A stretch of 15,537 nt of DNA, from contig JAMFST010000821.1 of assembly GCA_026225435.1 (NCBI GenBank), forward strand, positions 1 through 15,537. The letters run 5' to 3'. Source of the stretch: Labilithrix luteola. Its GTDB lineage: Bacteria > Myxococcota_A > Polyangia > Polyangiales > Polyangiaceae. Each line of letters starts with the position of its first letter. Position 1 is the first letter of the stretch. Positions 1 through 5,753 of the stretch are shown here, piece after piece. The notes below the pieces were generated by a model that worked only from the letters and a program-made list of their open reading frames with translations, was not told where the DNA came from and searched no databases. The translations under genes were made by a program, and so were the position numbers.

Positions 1-555
1 CCGGGCGCCTTCGATGACGCCGTTCTCGCCGAGCTCGCCCGCGGTTGCGAGCGACCCATCGTCTTCCCGCTATCGAACCCGACCAGCTCGAGCGAGGCGA
101 CGCCGGAGCCGATCGCCAAGGCGACCGGCGGCAAGGCGGTCATCGCCACCGGCAGCCCGTTCCCCAAGCTGGTGCTCGATGATGGGCACGGGCCGTCCCA
201 TCAGGGTCCGGGCCCGGACCCGGGCGAGGTCGAGGTCGGCCAGGGGAACAACGCCTTCATCTTCCCCGGCGTCGGCTTCGGCGCCATCCTCGCCGAGGCG
301 AGCAAGATCACCGACGGGATGGTCTCGGCGGCGGCCTACGCGCTGGCCGACTACACGACGGAGAAGCACGCGGCCGCCGGGCGCATCTACCCGCCGACCT
401 CGGAGCTGCGCGAGGTGAGCCTGCGCGTGGCCACGGCGGTGATGCTGCAGGCGTTCGCCGATGGCGTCGCGCGCACCGATCGCACCGACGCCGCAGGTGC
501 GGCCGAGTACGTGCGGAGCCGCGCCTTCCATGCCGAGTATCTGCCCATCGCGTGA
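1..555 (+). CDS. NAD(P)-dependent malic enzyme, C-terminal part (5' end outside window)
   Basis: The gene enters from the left edge in frame 1 and stops at the TGA at 553-555, so about 184 C-terminal residues are visible. Malic enzyme decarboxylates malate oxidatively to pyruvate and CO2 in the cytoplasm. Family signatures seen: the segment reading FPLSNPTSSSEATPE near the left edge (the conserved LSNPT motif of the dinucleotide domain), ATGSPF just after it, then GQGNNAFIFPGVGFGAI and ITDGM, followed by the usual helical C-terminus. Between SPFP and GQGNN there is a Gly/Pro/Asp-rich stretch (about residues 60-80 of the visible part) that looks some 15 residues longer than I remember for relatives. 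The length resembles the single-domain ~550-residue malic enzymes, not the MaeB type with a phosphotransacetylase tail, because the protein ends right after this domain. Cofactor preference cannot be read here. Confidence 0.93.
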   Translation, partial: PGAFDDAVLAELARGCERPIVFPLSNPTSSSEATPEPIAKATGGKAVIATGSPFPKLVLDDGHGPSHQGPGPDPGEVEVGQGNNAFIFPGVGFGAILAEASKITDGMVSAAAYALADYTTEKHAAAGRIYPPTSELREVSLRVATAVMLQAFADGVARTDRTDAAGAAEYVRSRAFHAEYLPIA

Positions 556-636
556 GACGCGGCTCGTGCGCGACAGGGGCGCGTGAATGAATCGGCACGG
601 ACCGCCGTCTTCTTTCCTGCCACCCCTGCCAGGTGA

Positions 637-658
637 TTCGGCTTACATTCGGCTTACA
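637..658. repeat. Perfect 11-bp tandem duplication upstream of the lipoprotein gene
   Basis: TTCGGCTTACA occurs twice back to back (637-647 and 648-658). It lies just before the AGGAGG Shine-Dalgarno (666-671) and the GTG start at 677. The 11-bp period is about one DNA helical turn, so two identical half-sites would face the same side of the helix. It could be an operator for a tandem-binding regulator or a simple slippage duplication. No factor is assigned. Confidence 0.6.
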
Positions 659-676
659 CATCCCGAGGAGGATTCC

Positions 677-1168
677 GTGCGCACCATTGGAAACTTGACC
701 GCCGTCGCCGCTGCCACTCTTTGCGGTCTGATCATCGTCGCTTGCCAGAAGAGCGATCCGGATCCCAACACCGCCGCCAACGCGAACGGTCAGTACCCGC
801 AGCAGGGCTATCCCCAGCAGGGCGGTTACCCGCAGGCGGGTCAGCCGCAGGCCGGTGCGTACCCGGCCGCCTCTGGCTACCCGGCGCCCAACGGCGCTCC
901 CCAGGCGTACCCGACCGGGGCGCCGACCGCCTACCCGACGGCCGCGCCCGGCGCTGCTCCCGGCGCTCCGCCCGCCGCCGGTGGTGGCCAGATGGCGACG
1001 CCGAACCAGTTCGCCCTCGCCTGTCAGAACGACCAGGCCTGCGGCCTCGCCCACTGCAACGTGCCCGCGGGCAAGTGCGCCTTCCCCTGCCAGAACAGCG
1101 CCGTCGACTGCATCCAGGGGGCCAGCTGCAACACGATGAGCGGCTTCTGCCTCCCCGGCGGCGGCTGA
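677..1168 (+). CDS. Tyr/Pro/Gln-rich lipoprotein with a C-terminal eight-cysteine region
   Basis: A 163-residue protein of unknown function. I chose the GTG at 677 because AGGAGG lies at 666-671 and the product then begins with a clean lipoprotein signal (basic start, hydrophobic run, lipobox ending at Cys23). An in-frame ATG at 587 would put about 30 odd residues before the signal peptide. Residues ~40-105 are low complexity with repeating YPQQG / GYPQ / YPTGAP units. Residues 116-158 contain eight cysteines (116, 122, 127, 134, 138, 145, 151, 158), which suggests a small disulfide-stabilised domain that would fold in the periplasm or at the cell surface. The layout (membrane anchor, flexible spacer, Cys-knot-like head) resembles the secreted Cys-rich proteins abundant in myxobacteria, but I do not recognise a named family. 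The gene stands alone between malic enzyme and a strong terminator. Confidence 0.85.
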   Translation: MRTIGNLTAVAAATLCGLIIVACQKSDPDPNTAANANGQYPQQGYPQQGGYPQAGQPQAGAYPAASGYPAPNGAPQAYPTGAPTAYPTAAPGAAPGAPPAAGGGQMATPNQFALACQNDQACGLAHCNVPAGKCAFPCQNSAVDCIQGASCNTMSGFCLPGGG

Positions 1169-1207
1169 TCGCGACGACGCCCGGGCGCTCAGCTCGGCGT
1201 GAAGAAG

Positions 1208-1243
1208 AAGGTCAGGCCCCCTCGCGGGTCTGGCCTTTTTTTT
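1208..1243 (+). terminator. Intrinsic terminator of the Cys-rich lipoprotein gene
   Basis: A 12-bp stem (left arm 1208-1219, right arm 1226-1237; two G-U pairs, otherwise fully paired) has a 6-nt loop and runs into eight consecutive T (1236-1243). It lies 39 bp after the TGA at 1166-1168. It is the clearest Rho-independent terminator in the window and separates the lipoprotein from the decayed locus that follows. Confidence 0.93.
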
Positions 1244-1269
1244 CGGCAAAATCGTTGCCCTGGCGGACG

Positions 1270-1570
1270 ATGGAGGTCCGCCGCAAGCTCGAGATCCTCG
1301 CCGAGCAGGCCGGACGCTTCGCTGATCGCCTGAGCGTGAACGTGGAGCTGCCGACCAGCCGCGACCTCGCCGAGCTGGCGCCGGAGAAGTCGATGGGCTC
1401 GGTCGCCCGGGCGAAGGACGAGGCCGTCGACGAAGCGGCCGCAATCGTTCGCCCCCGCGGGGCAGAGCACGCAGATGATCGTCGGGGCGAGCTCGGCAAC
1501 GGACGCGGACATCCTCGGCGTCGCCGATCATCTGTACAAATCGTACCGGCTACGGCGGGTGTATTGCTCG
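1270..1570 (+). pseudogene. Remnant of a DNA-repair-linked radical SAM protein (rSAM_link_UDG family)
   Basis: The reading frame from ATG 1270 begins MEVRRKLEILA, the usual N-terminus of the 'putative DNA modification/repair radical SAM protein' family (TIGR03916-type, recalled). It jumps directly into GRFADRLSVNVELPTS, a segment that normally lies near the middle of that protein. The region between, including the CxxxCxxC iron-sulfur cluster motif, is absent. The homology runs on as LAPEKS, then continues one frame over, from about 1442, as FAPAGQSTQMIVGA and YRLRRVYCS. The last two are conserved stretches of the same family. So there is a large internal deletion, a net one-base frame change at about 1428-1445, and loss of the C-terminus at about 1565-1575, where the sequence switches to a uracil-DNA glycosylase end. 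No radical SAM activity is possible. The homology is from memory of the family, but several blocks match in the correct order. Confidence 0.85.
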
Positions 1571-1882
1571 GTCAAGCCGAACCGCGACGAGATCGACGCC
1601 TGCCGCGAGCGGATGAGCGCGGAGCTCGAGCTGGTGAAGCCGAAGATGATCCTGTGCCTCGGCGCGACCGCCGCGCAGAGCTTCGCCGGCGCGAAGTTCC
1701 GCGTGCGGCGCGATCGCGGCAAGCCGATGGCCACGCCGTGGGCGCCTTGGTGGATGGCGACGTACCACTCGTCGGCCCTGCTGCCCGCGCCCGATCCCGA
1801 GGCGCGGCAGCGGATTGAGGAGGAATTCCTCGCCGACCTGGCGCTCGCCCGCGATCACCTGCGTAGTCTGCATGCCGCGTGA
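1571..1882 (+). pseudogene. C-terminal remnant of a UdgX/family-4-like uracil-DNA glycosylase
   Basis: In frame with the end of the radical-SAM remnant, the sequence continues as KPNRDEIDACRERM, ELELVKPKMILCLGATAAQ, FRVRRDRG and TYHSSALLPAP, stopping at TGA 1880-1882. This matches the C-terminal half of UdgX-type and family-4 uracil-DNA glycosylases, which excise or trap uracil in DNA. The N-terminal half, with the GxxPG-type uracil pocket and the [Fe-S] cysteines, is missing, as is the R-I-H element of UdgX just before KPN. The usual HPS motif reads HSS. In intact genomes a UDG of this kind sits next to the radical-SAM gene, so both remnants probably come from one two-gene operon collapsed by deletion. 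The longest single reading frame here (ATG 1475, 135 codons) mixes both pieces and is unlikely to encode a working enzyme. Confidence 0.85.
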
Positions 1883-1900
1883 TGTGAGAAGCTCCGGCCA

Positions 1901-3004
1901 ATGGCCAAGGCACGCGCGGCAACCCCGAGCAGCATCGACCTGCGGGGGCTGAACCGTGCGTTGCTCGCCCGGCAGCTGCTGCTCGAGCGCGCCGATCTGA
2001 CGGTGGCCGAGGCGGTCGCCCGGGTCGGCGGGCTGCAGGCGCAATGGCCCAAGCCGCCGCACCTCGGGCTGGCGACGCGGCTCGCGCGCTTCTCCCCGGC
2101 CGACGTGGTCGCCGCCGCCAACGCCAGCACCATCGTGCGCGGCACCTTGCATCGCGGCACGCTCCACCTGACGAGCGCCGCCGCCTACCGCACCCAGCGG
2201 CTCGCCCTGCAGCAGGTGTTCGACAAGGGGCTCGCCTCGATCCTCAAGAACCGGCCGCCCTTCGACATCGACGCGGTGCTGGAGACGGCGCGCGCGGTCC
2301 TGGCGGAAGGGCCGATGACGTTCGGCATCCTGCGCGAGCAGCTCCTTCGCGCGCACCCGTCGGTCGACGAGCGCGCCATGGGCTACACGGTGCGCATGAA
2401 GCTGCCGCTGTTGATGGTTCCCACCGAGGACACCTTCGGCTGGCCGGCGGACTCTCGCTTCGCGCTCGCCGAGCAGCGCATCGGCAAGCTCGGCGCCGAG
2501 CGAGAAGGGCGGCGCGCGTTCGTGCTCGACTACCTCGCCGCCTTCGGCCCGGCCTCGGTGCACGATGCGCAGGCTGCCTCCGGCTTCGCCGCGCTCACGC
2601 CGGAGTTCGCGGCGCTGGAGAAGGCGGGAGAGCTGTTGCGCTTGCAGGGTCCGGGTGATGGCGCCAGCGCGCTGCTCTTCGATCTCGTCGACGCGCCGCG
2701 ACCGCCGGCGAAGGCGGCCGCCCCTGCCCGCCTGTTGCCGGAGTTCGACTCTACCCTGCTCGCGTACCGCGACCGCGCGCGCATCGTTCCGCCAGCGCAC
2801 CGGCCGAAGGTGAGCTTGCCCGGCCTGCGCATCCCCGCCACCTTCCTCCTGGACGGCTTCGTCGCCGGCACGTGGGCGGTGGAGGGGCGCGCGGCGAAGG
2901 CCACGGTGACCTTCCAGCCCTTCGATGGGCCCCTCAAGAAGCGCGATCGGACCGCGCTCGAGGAGGAGGGCGCCCGCCTTTTGTCCATGGTCCCGAGCGC
3001 CTGA
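1901..3004 (+). CDS. Winged-helix DNA-binding protein of the HTH_42/AlkZ-like family (possible DNA glycosylase)
   Basis: A 367-residue protein of normal family length. Signatures seen: LARQLLLER with GLQAQWPKPP (residues 23-52), the repeated RGTLHRGTLHL hairpin (80-90), LLPEFDS (278-284) and FLLDGFVAGTW (315-325). The family (Pfam HTH_42, PF06224) consists of tandem winged-helix domains. It includes Streptomyces AlkZ, which unhooks azinomycin DNA crosslinks, and E. coli YcaQ/AlkX. AlkZ uses a Gln-hydrophobic-Gln catalytic motif and YcaQ a Gln-x-Asp. Here Gln46-Ala-Gln48 has the AlkZ form. The RGTLH/HL segment resembles the lesion-contacting hairpin region. I infer repair of bulky or alkylated bases, with the substrate unknown. 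The gene starts 18 bp after the UDG remnant, in a neighbourhood with another glycosylase at 4786-5748. The ATG start has no strong Shine-Dalgarno. Confidence 0.85.
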   Translation: MAKARAATPSSIDLRGLNRALLARQLLLERADLTVAEAVARVGGLQAQWPKPPHLGLATRLARFSPADVVAAANASTIVRGTLHRGTLHLTSAAAYRTQRLALQQVFDKGLASILKNRPPFDIDAVLETARAVLAEGPMTFGILREQLLRAHPSVDERAMGYTVRMKLPLLMVPTEDTFGWPADSRFALAEQRIGKLGAEREGRRAFVLDYLAAFGPASVHDAQAASGFAALTPEFAALEKAGELLRLQGPGDGASALLFDLVDAPRPPAKAAAPARLLPEFDSTLLAYRDRARIVPPAHRPKVSLPGLRIPATFLLDGFVAGTWAVEGRAAKATVTFQPFDGPLKKRDRTALEEEGARLLSMVPSA

Positions 3005-3036
3005 GCCGGCTCACGAGGGTCGCCCAGGAGCCTTTA
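3002..3036 (+). terminator. Weak candidate terminator after the HTH_42 gene
   Basis: The TGA stop (3002-3004) lies next to or within the palindrome GAGCCGGCTC (3003-3012). GGCTC at 3008-3012 can also pair with GAGCC at 3028-3032, just before TTT. The stem is only 5 bp and the U run is short, so this is a tentative call. Confidence 0.25.
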
Positions 3037-3084
3037 CCAGCGCGGCTCTAGCTTTGTAGTGCCACGGTCGAGTCGTCTTCGGCT

Positions 3085-4254
3085 ATGCAGCGCGTCACGA
3101 TGCGCTTTCACGTTCTTCGCTCCAGTGGCCGCTCGCTTGCGAGCATCCCCGTCTTCCTCACGACGTCGCTCCTTGCGAGCAGCGCTCTCGCCCAGACGCT
3201 GACGGTCGACGGCTCGCCGCAAGGCGCCCCGCCCGCCGACGTGACCGCGCTGGTCGCCGCGCCTGCCAAGCCGACCGCCGCGCCGGACATCGCCGCCAAG
3301 GCGAACGACTCGGAGTCCGCCACCGTGTCGGCCGGCGGCCAGCTCTCCACCGGCAACAGCAAGCTGCTCGCCGGCACCGCCAACGCCATCTACGCCCTGC
3401 GCCGCGGGCAGAACGCCTTCGGCGCGTCGCTCATCGGCAACTACGGCGAGAGCGCGGTCCGTCCGTCGGACCCGATCCTCACCACCGAGAACGTCCAGGG
3501 CAAGCTGCGCTACGACCGCTTCCTCTCGGATCGCTTCAGCATCTTCGGCCTCGTCACCGGTCGCCACGACTACTTCCAGGGGCTCGCCTTCCGCCTCAAC
3601 GCCGACCCGGGCGCGAAGTACATCTTCGTCAAGAACGCGCACACCGCGTTCTGGGGAGAAGGCGGCTACGACTTCCAGCAGGACGTGCGCGAGGACAAGG
3701 CGCGCCACATCGCCGCGGTCACCGACGCGACCACTGGCGCGGTCACCACCCCGGCGTACTCCTTCGAGAAGTACCACCCCGATCACTCGACCCGCCTCTA
3801 CGCCGGCTGGCATCACGACTTCAACGAGCACGTGAACTTCACCACCGGCCTCGAGTACCTCCAGAGCTTGGAGGCGAGCGATCGCTACCGCTTCAACTAC
3901 GACATCCTCCTCGCGGCGGGCATCGGCGCGGGCTTCTCGGTCGGCGCCGGCTTCAGCGCGCGCTACGACCACTCCCCGCTCGGCGGCAAGGTGAACCTCG
4001 ACACCATCACCACCTTCAGCTTGATCTACGCCTTCACCGGAAACAGCACCGCGGCGGCGCCGGCGCAGGTCGCCACCTGCCCGTGCACCGAGGTCAACCC
4101 GTCGCCCCAGTCCGGGGAGGCTCCGGGCGGCCCGGCCCCCACGCCTGCTCCGGCCACGGCCCCCGCCACCGCTCCGGCGGTCGCTCCCGGCGCCTCGCCG
4201 TCCAACGCGCCCGACTCGACGAACACCACCACCACCAAGCCGCAGAACGAATAA
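3085..4254 (+). CDS. Outer-membrane beta-barrel protein, DUF481 (YdiY)-like, with a Pro/Ala/Thr-rich C-terminal tail
   Basis: A 389-residue protein with a long basic signal peptide ending ...SALA|Q at about residue 36 (in-frame ATG at 3100 is an alternative start; neither has a good Shine-Dalgarno). After a short Ala/Pro linker, residues ~74-317 show alternating beta-strand pattern with the DUF481 hallmarks: SAGGQLSTGNSK, GKLRYDRFLSDRFSIFG and paired strands up to LIYAF. DUF481 proteins are salt- or stress-associated outer-membrane barrels of unclear function. A barrel normally ends at such a final aromatic residue. Here 71 more residues follow, with Cys-Pro-Cys and then Pro/Ala/Thr and Thr/Asn repeats. 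The mscL gene starts 12 bp downstream, so the two are almost certainly co-transcribed. This hints at an envelope or osmotic-stress role, by context only. Confidence 0.85.
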   Translation: MQRVTMRFHVLRSSGRSLASIPVFLTTSLLASSALAQTLTVDGSPQGAPPADVTALVAAPAKPTAAPDIAAKANDSESATVSAGGQLSTGNSKLLAGTANAIYALRRGQNAFGASLIGNYGESAVRPSDPILTTENVQGKLRYDRFLSDRFSIFGLVTGRHDYFQGLAFRLNADPGAKYIFVKNAHTAFWGEGGYDFQQDVREDKARHIAAVTDATTGAVTTPAYSFEKYHPDHSTRLYAGWHHDFNEHVNFTTGLEYLQSLEASDRYRFNYDILLAAGIGAGFSVGAGFSARYDHSPLGGKVNLDTITTFSLIYAFTGNSTAAAPAQVATCPCTEVNPSPQSGEAPGGPAPTPAPATAPATAPAVAPGASPSNAPDSTNTTTTKPQNE

Positions 4255-4266
4255 AGGATCCGCACC

Positions 4267-4746
4267 ATGGCGCTCTTCGAAGACTTCAAGAAGTTCGCGT
4301 TCAAGGGGAACGTGGTCGATCTCGCCGTCGGCGTGATCATCGGCGGCGCTTTCCAGAAGATCGTCACCGCGCTGGTCGGCGATCTGATCATGCCGGTGGT
4401 CGCGCTCATCCTCCCCAGCGGAGACTGGCGCGAGTCGGCGAAGGTCTTGAGAGCCGCGCCGCTCGCCAAGGACAACGTGTCTCTCAAGTATGGGGACTTC
4501 GCCGGCAACGTCCTCGACTTCCTCATCGTCGCCTTCGTCCTCTTCCTGATCGTGTCGCGCATCATCAAGGCGGCCGAGGTGAAGTTCATCAAGAAGGACG
4601 AGAAGCCGGCGGAGCCGACGATCAAGGAGTGCCCCTTCTGCTTCGAGACGATCCCGGTCAAGGCGACGCGCTGCAAGGCGTGCACCTCGACGGTGCCGGA
4701 GAAGCCGGAAGTCAAGGTGGCCCCGGCCGCCGCCGCGACCACCTGA
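4267..4746 (+). CDS. mscL: Large-conductance mechanosensitive channel MscL with C-terminal zinc ribbon
   Basis: A 159-residue inner-membrane channel that opens under high membrane tension to release solutes during osmotic downshock. The N-terminal helix and TM1 match the family closely (FKKFAFKGNVVDLAVGVIIG, residues 7-26). The periplasmic loop (~50-78) is followed by TM2 (NVLDFLIVAFVLFLIVSRII, 81-100). E. coli MscL ends in a cytoplasmic helical bundle. Here residues 122-139 form CPFC-x10-CKAC (Cys122, Cys125, Cys136, Cys139), a rubredoxin-type zinc ribbon, followed by a short Pro/Ala tail. AAAGGA lies upstream of the ATG. The gene is 12 bp after the outer-membrane barrel gene, which suggests an operon of one outer- and one inner-membrane protein. 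Confidence 0.95.
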   Translation: MALFEDFKKFAFKGNVVDLAVGVIIGGAFQKIVTALVGDLIMPVVALILPSGDWRESAKVLRAAPLAKDNVSLKYGDFAGNVLDFLIVAFVLFLIVSRIIKAAEVKFIKKDEKPAEPTIKECPFCFETIPVKATRCKACTSTVPEKPEVKVAPAAAATT

Positions 4747-4750
4747 AAGA

Positions 4751-4796
4751 AGACGCCCGGCTCGATCCGTAGAAGGATCGGGCCGGTGCGGCGTCT
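4751..4796 (+). promoter_or_regulatory. Long inverted repeat between mscL and the glycosylase gene
   Basis: A 12-bp stem (4757-4768 with 4775-4786; one G-U pair) closes a 6-nt loop. It is extended outward, after a 4-nt one-sided bulge, by AGACGC (4751-4756) pairing with GCGTCT (4791-4796). There is no T tract, so a simple intrinsic terminator is less likely. The structure contains the AAGGA (4773-4777) and the GTG at 4786 that could start the downstream gene, so in RNA it would hide that start. It may attenuate expression or simply mark the end of the mscL operon. Confidence 0.65.
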
Positions 4797-5748
4797 CGAG
4801 GTCCGGGAGATGGAGCCGGAGTTCGGCCCCTACGATCTCGCGCTCAACGTGCGCGGGCGGGGGCTGGTGGCCTTGCGTGGAGATCCCGAGCCGCTGCTGG
4901 TGCGGATGCGCAGCGTGGTCGGCGACGACAAGACGCGGCGGGTGCAGCTGTCGGTGTACGGGACGGCGCAGACGAGCAGCGACGACGTGGAGCGCGCGCT
5001 GCGCGTGGGGCACGACGCGGCCGGGCTGGCGGACGATCCCGGCGACTTCACCGCGCGGCTCACCCCGCACCCGGTGCTCGGGCCGCTGGCCACGCGCTTC
5101 GCCGGTGCGCGCCTGACACGAACGCCGACGGTGTTCGGCGCGTTCATGACCGCGGTGAGCGAGCAGCTGGTCACCTGGGCCGAGGCGCAGATGACGATGC
5201 GGCGCATCTGGCGGCGCTACGGCGAGCGCGTCGCGGGCCTGTCGCGCCTCTCGGCGGCGGACACCCGGCGGGAGAGCTTCCTCGTCGTCACGCCGCGCGC
5301 GGAGCGGATCGCGCAGCTGGCGCCGGTGGACCTGCGGCCGCTCGGTCTGTCGATGCGGCGCGCGAGCACGCTGCTCTACGGGGCGCGCAACGCGAGCGTG
5401 CTGGAGCAGCTGCGCGAGCTGCCCATCGAGGAGGCGATGCGCCGGTTGCAGGCGATGCCCGGGGTCGGGCCGTGGACGGCGAACGTGGTGGCCATGCGGG
5501 CGCTCGGACACGCCGACGGCGTGCTCGTGGGGGACGCGGGCGCGCCGTTCGTCACCTCGATGGCGCTCACCGGCGAGCGCGGCGACGACGCGAGGATGCT
5601 GCAGCTGCTCGAGCCGTTCCGCCCGCACCGGGCACGGGTGCACCAGCTGTTCGACCTCGCGCAGCGGCGCGGGGGGAGGATTCCGGGCGTGCCCGAGCGT
5701 CCGCTGCCGGTGGTCGACCGCCACCGGCTGGAGCCGTGGCGGACGTAG
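4786..5748 (+). CDS. AlkA-like HhH-GPD base-excision DNA glycosylase
   Basis: A 320-residue protein from GTG 4786 (AAGGA 8 nt upstream). The ATG at 4810 (312 residues, GAGG upstream) is an equally reasonable start. The helix-hairpin-helix is clear: LQAMPGVGPWTANVVAMRALG (residues 221-241), followed by VGDAG with Asp250 in the position of the catalytic aspartate, then GDDARMLQLLEPFRPHRARV, typical of the 3-methyladenine glycosylase II (AlkA) group. The enzyme removes alkylated purines as the first step of base excision repair in the cytoplasm. Residues ~10-110 form the N-terminal beta domain of AlkA-like proteins. There are no cysteine-cluster residues, so it is not an EndoIII/MutY type. A large RNA hairpin spans the GTG start. 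It converges with the redoxin gene, whose stop is 5 bp away. Confidence 0.88.
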   Translation: MRRLEVREMEPEFGPYDLALNVRGRGLVALRGDPEPLLVRMRSVVGDDKTRRVQLSVYGTAQTSSDDVERALRVGHDAAGLADDPGDFTARLTPHPVLGPLATRFAGARLTRTPTVFGAFMTAVSEQLVTWAEAQMTMRRIWRRYGERVAGLSRLSAADTRRESFLVVTPRAERIAQLAPVDLRPLGLSMRRASTLLYGARNASVLEQLRELPIEEAMRRLQAMPGVGPWTANVVAMRALGHADGVLVGDAGAPFVTSMALTGERGDDARMLQLLEPFRPHRARVHQLFDLAQRRGGRIPGVPERPLPVVDRHRLEPWRT

Positions 5749-5753
5749 CGCGC

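Noticed and set aside
587..676. Upstream ATG extension of the Cys-rich lipoprotein
   Set aside because: It would place 30 non-signal residues before the lipoprotein signal, and the GTG at 677 has a perfect AGGAGG.
790..960. CRISPR-like or tandem-repeat array in the repetitive lipoprotein region
   Set aside because: The repeats are imperfect codon-level repeats encoding YPQQG-type units, with no spacers.
308..1531. 407-codon minus-strand open frame across the malic enzyme end and lipoprotein
   Set aside because: Runs through a strong plus-strand terminator and two real plus-strand coding regions; product is Arg-rich with no motifs.
1475..1882. Intact 135-residue uracil-DNA glycosylase
   Set aside because: The frame begins with radical-SAM sequence and lacks the N-terminal half of the glycosylase, so it is a remnant.
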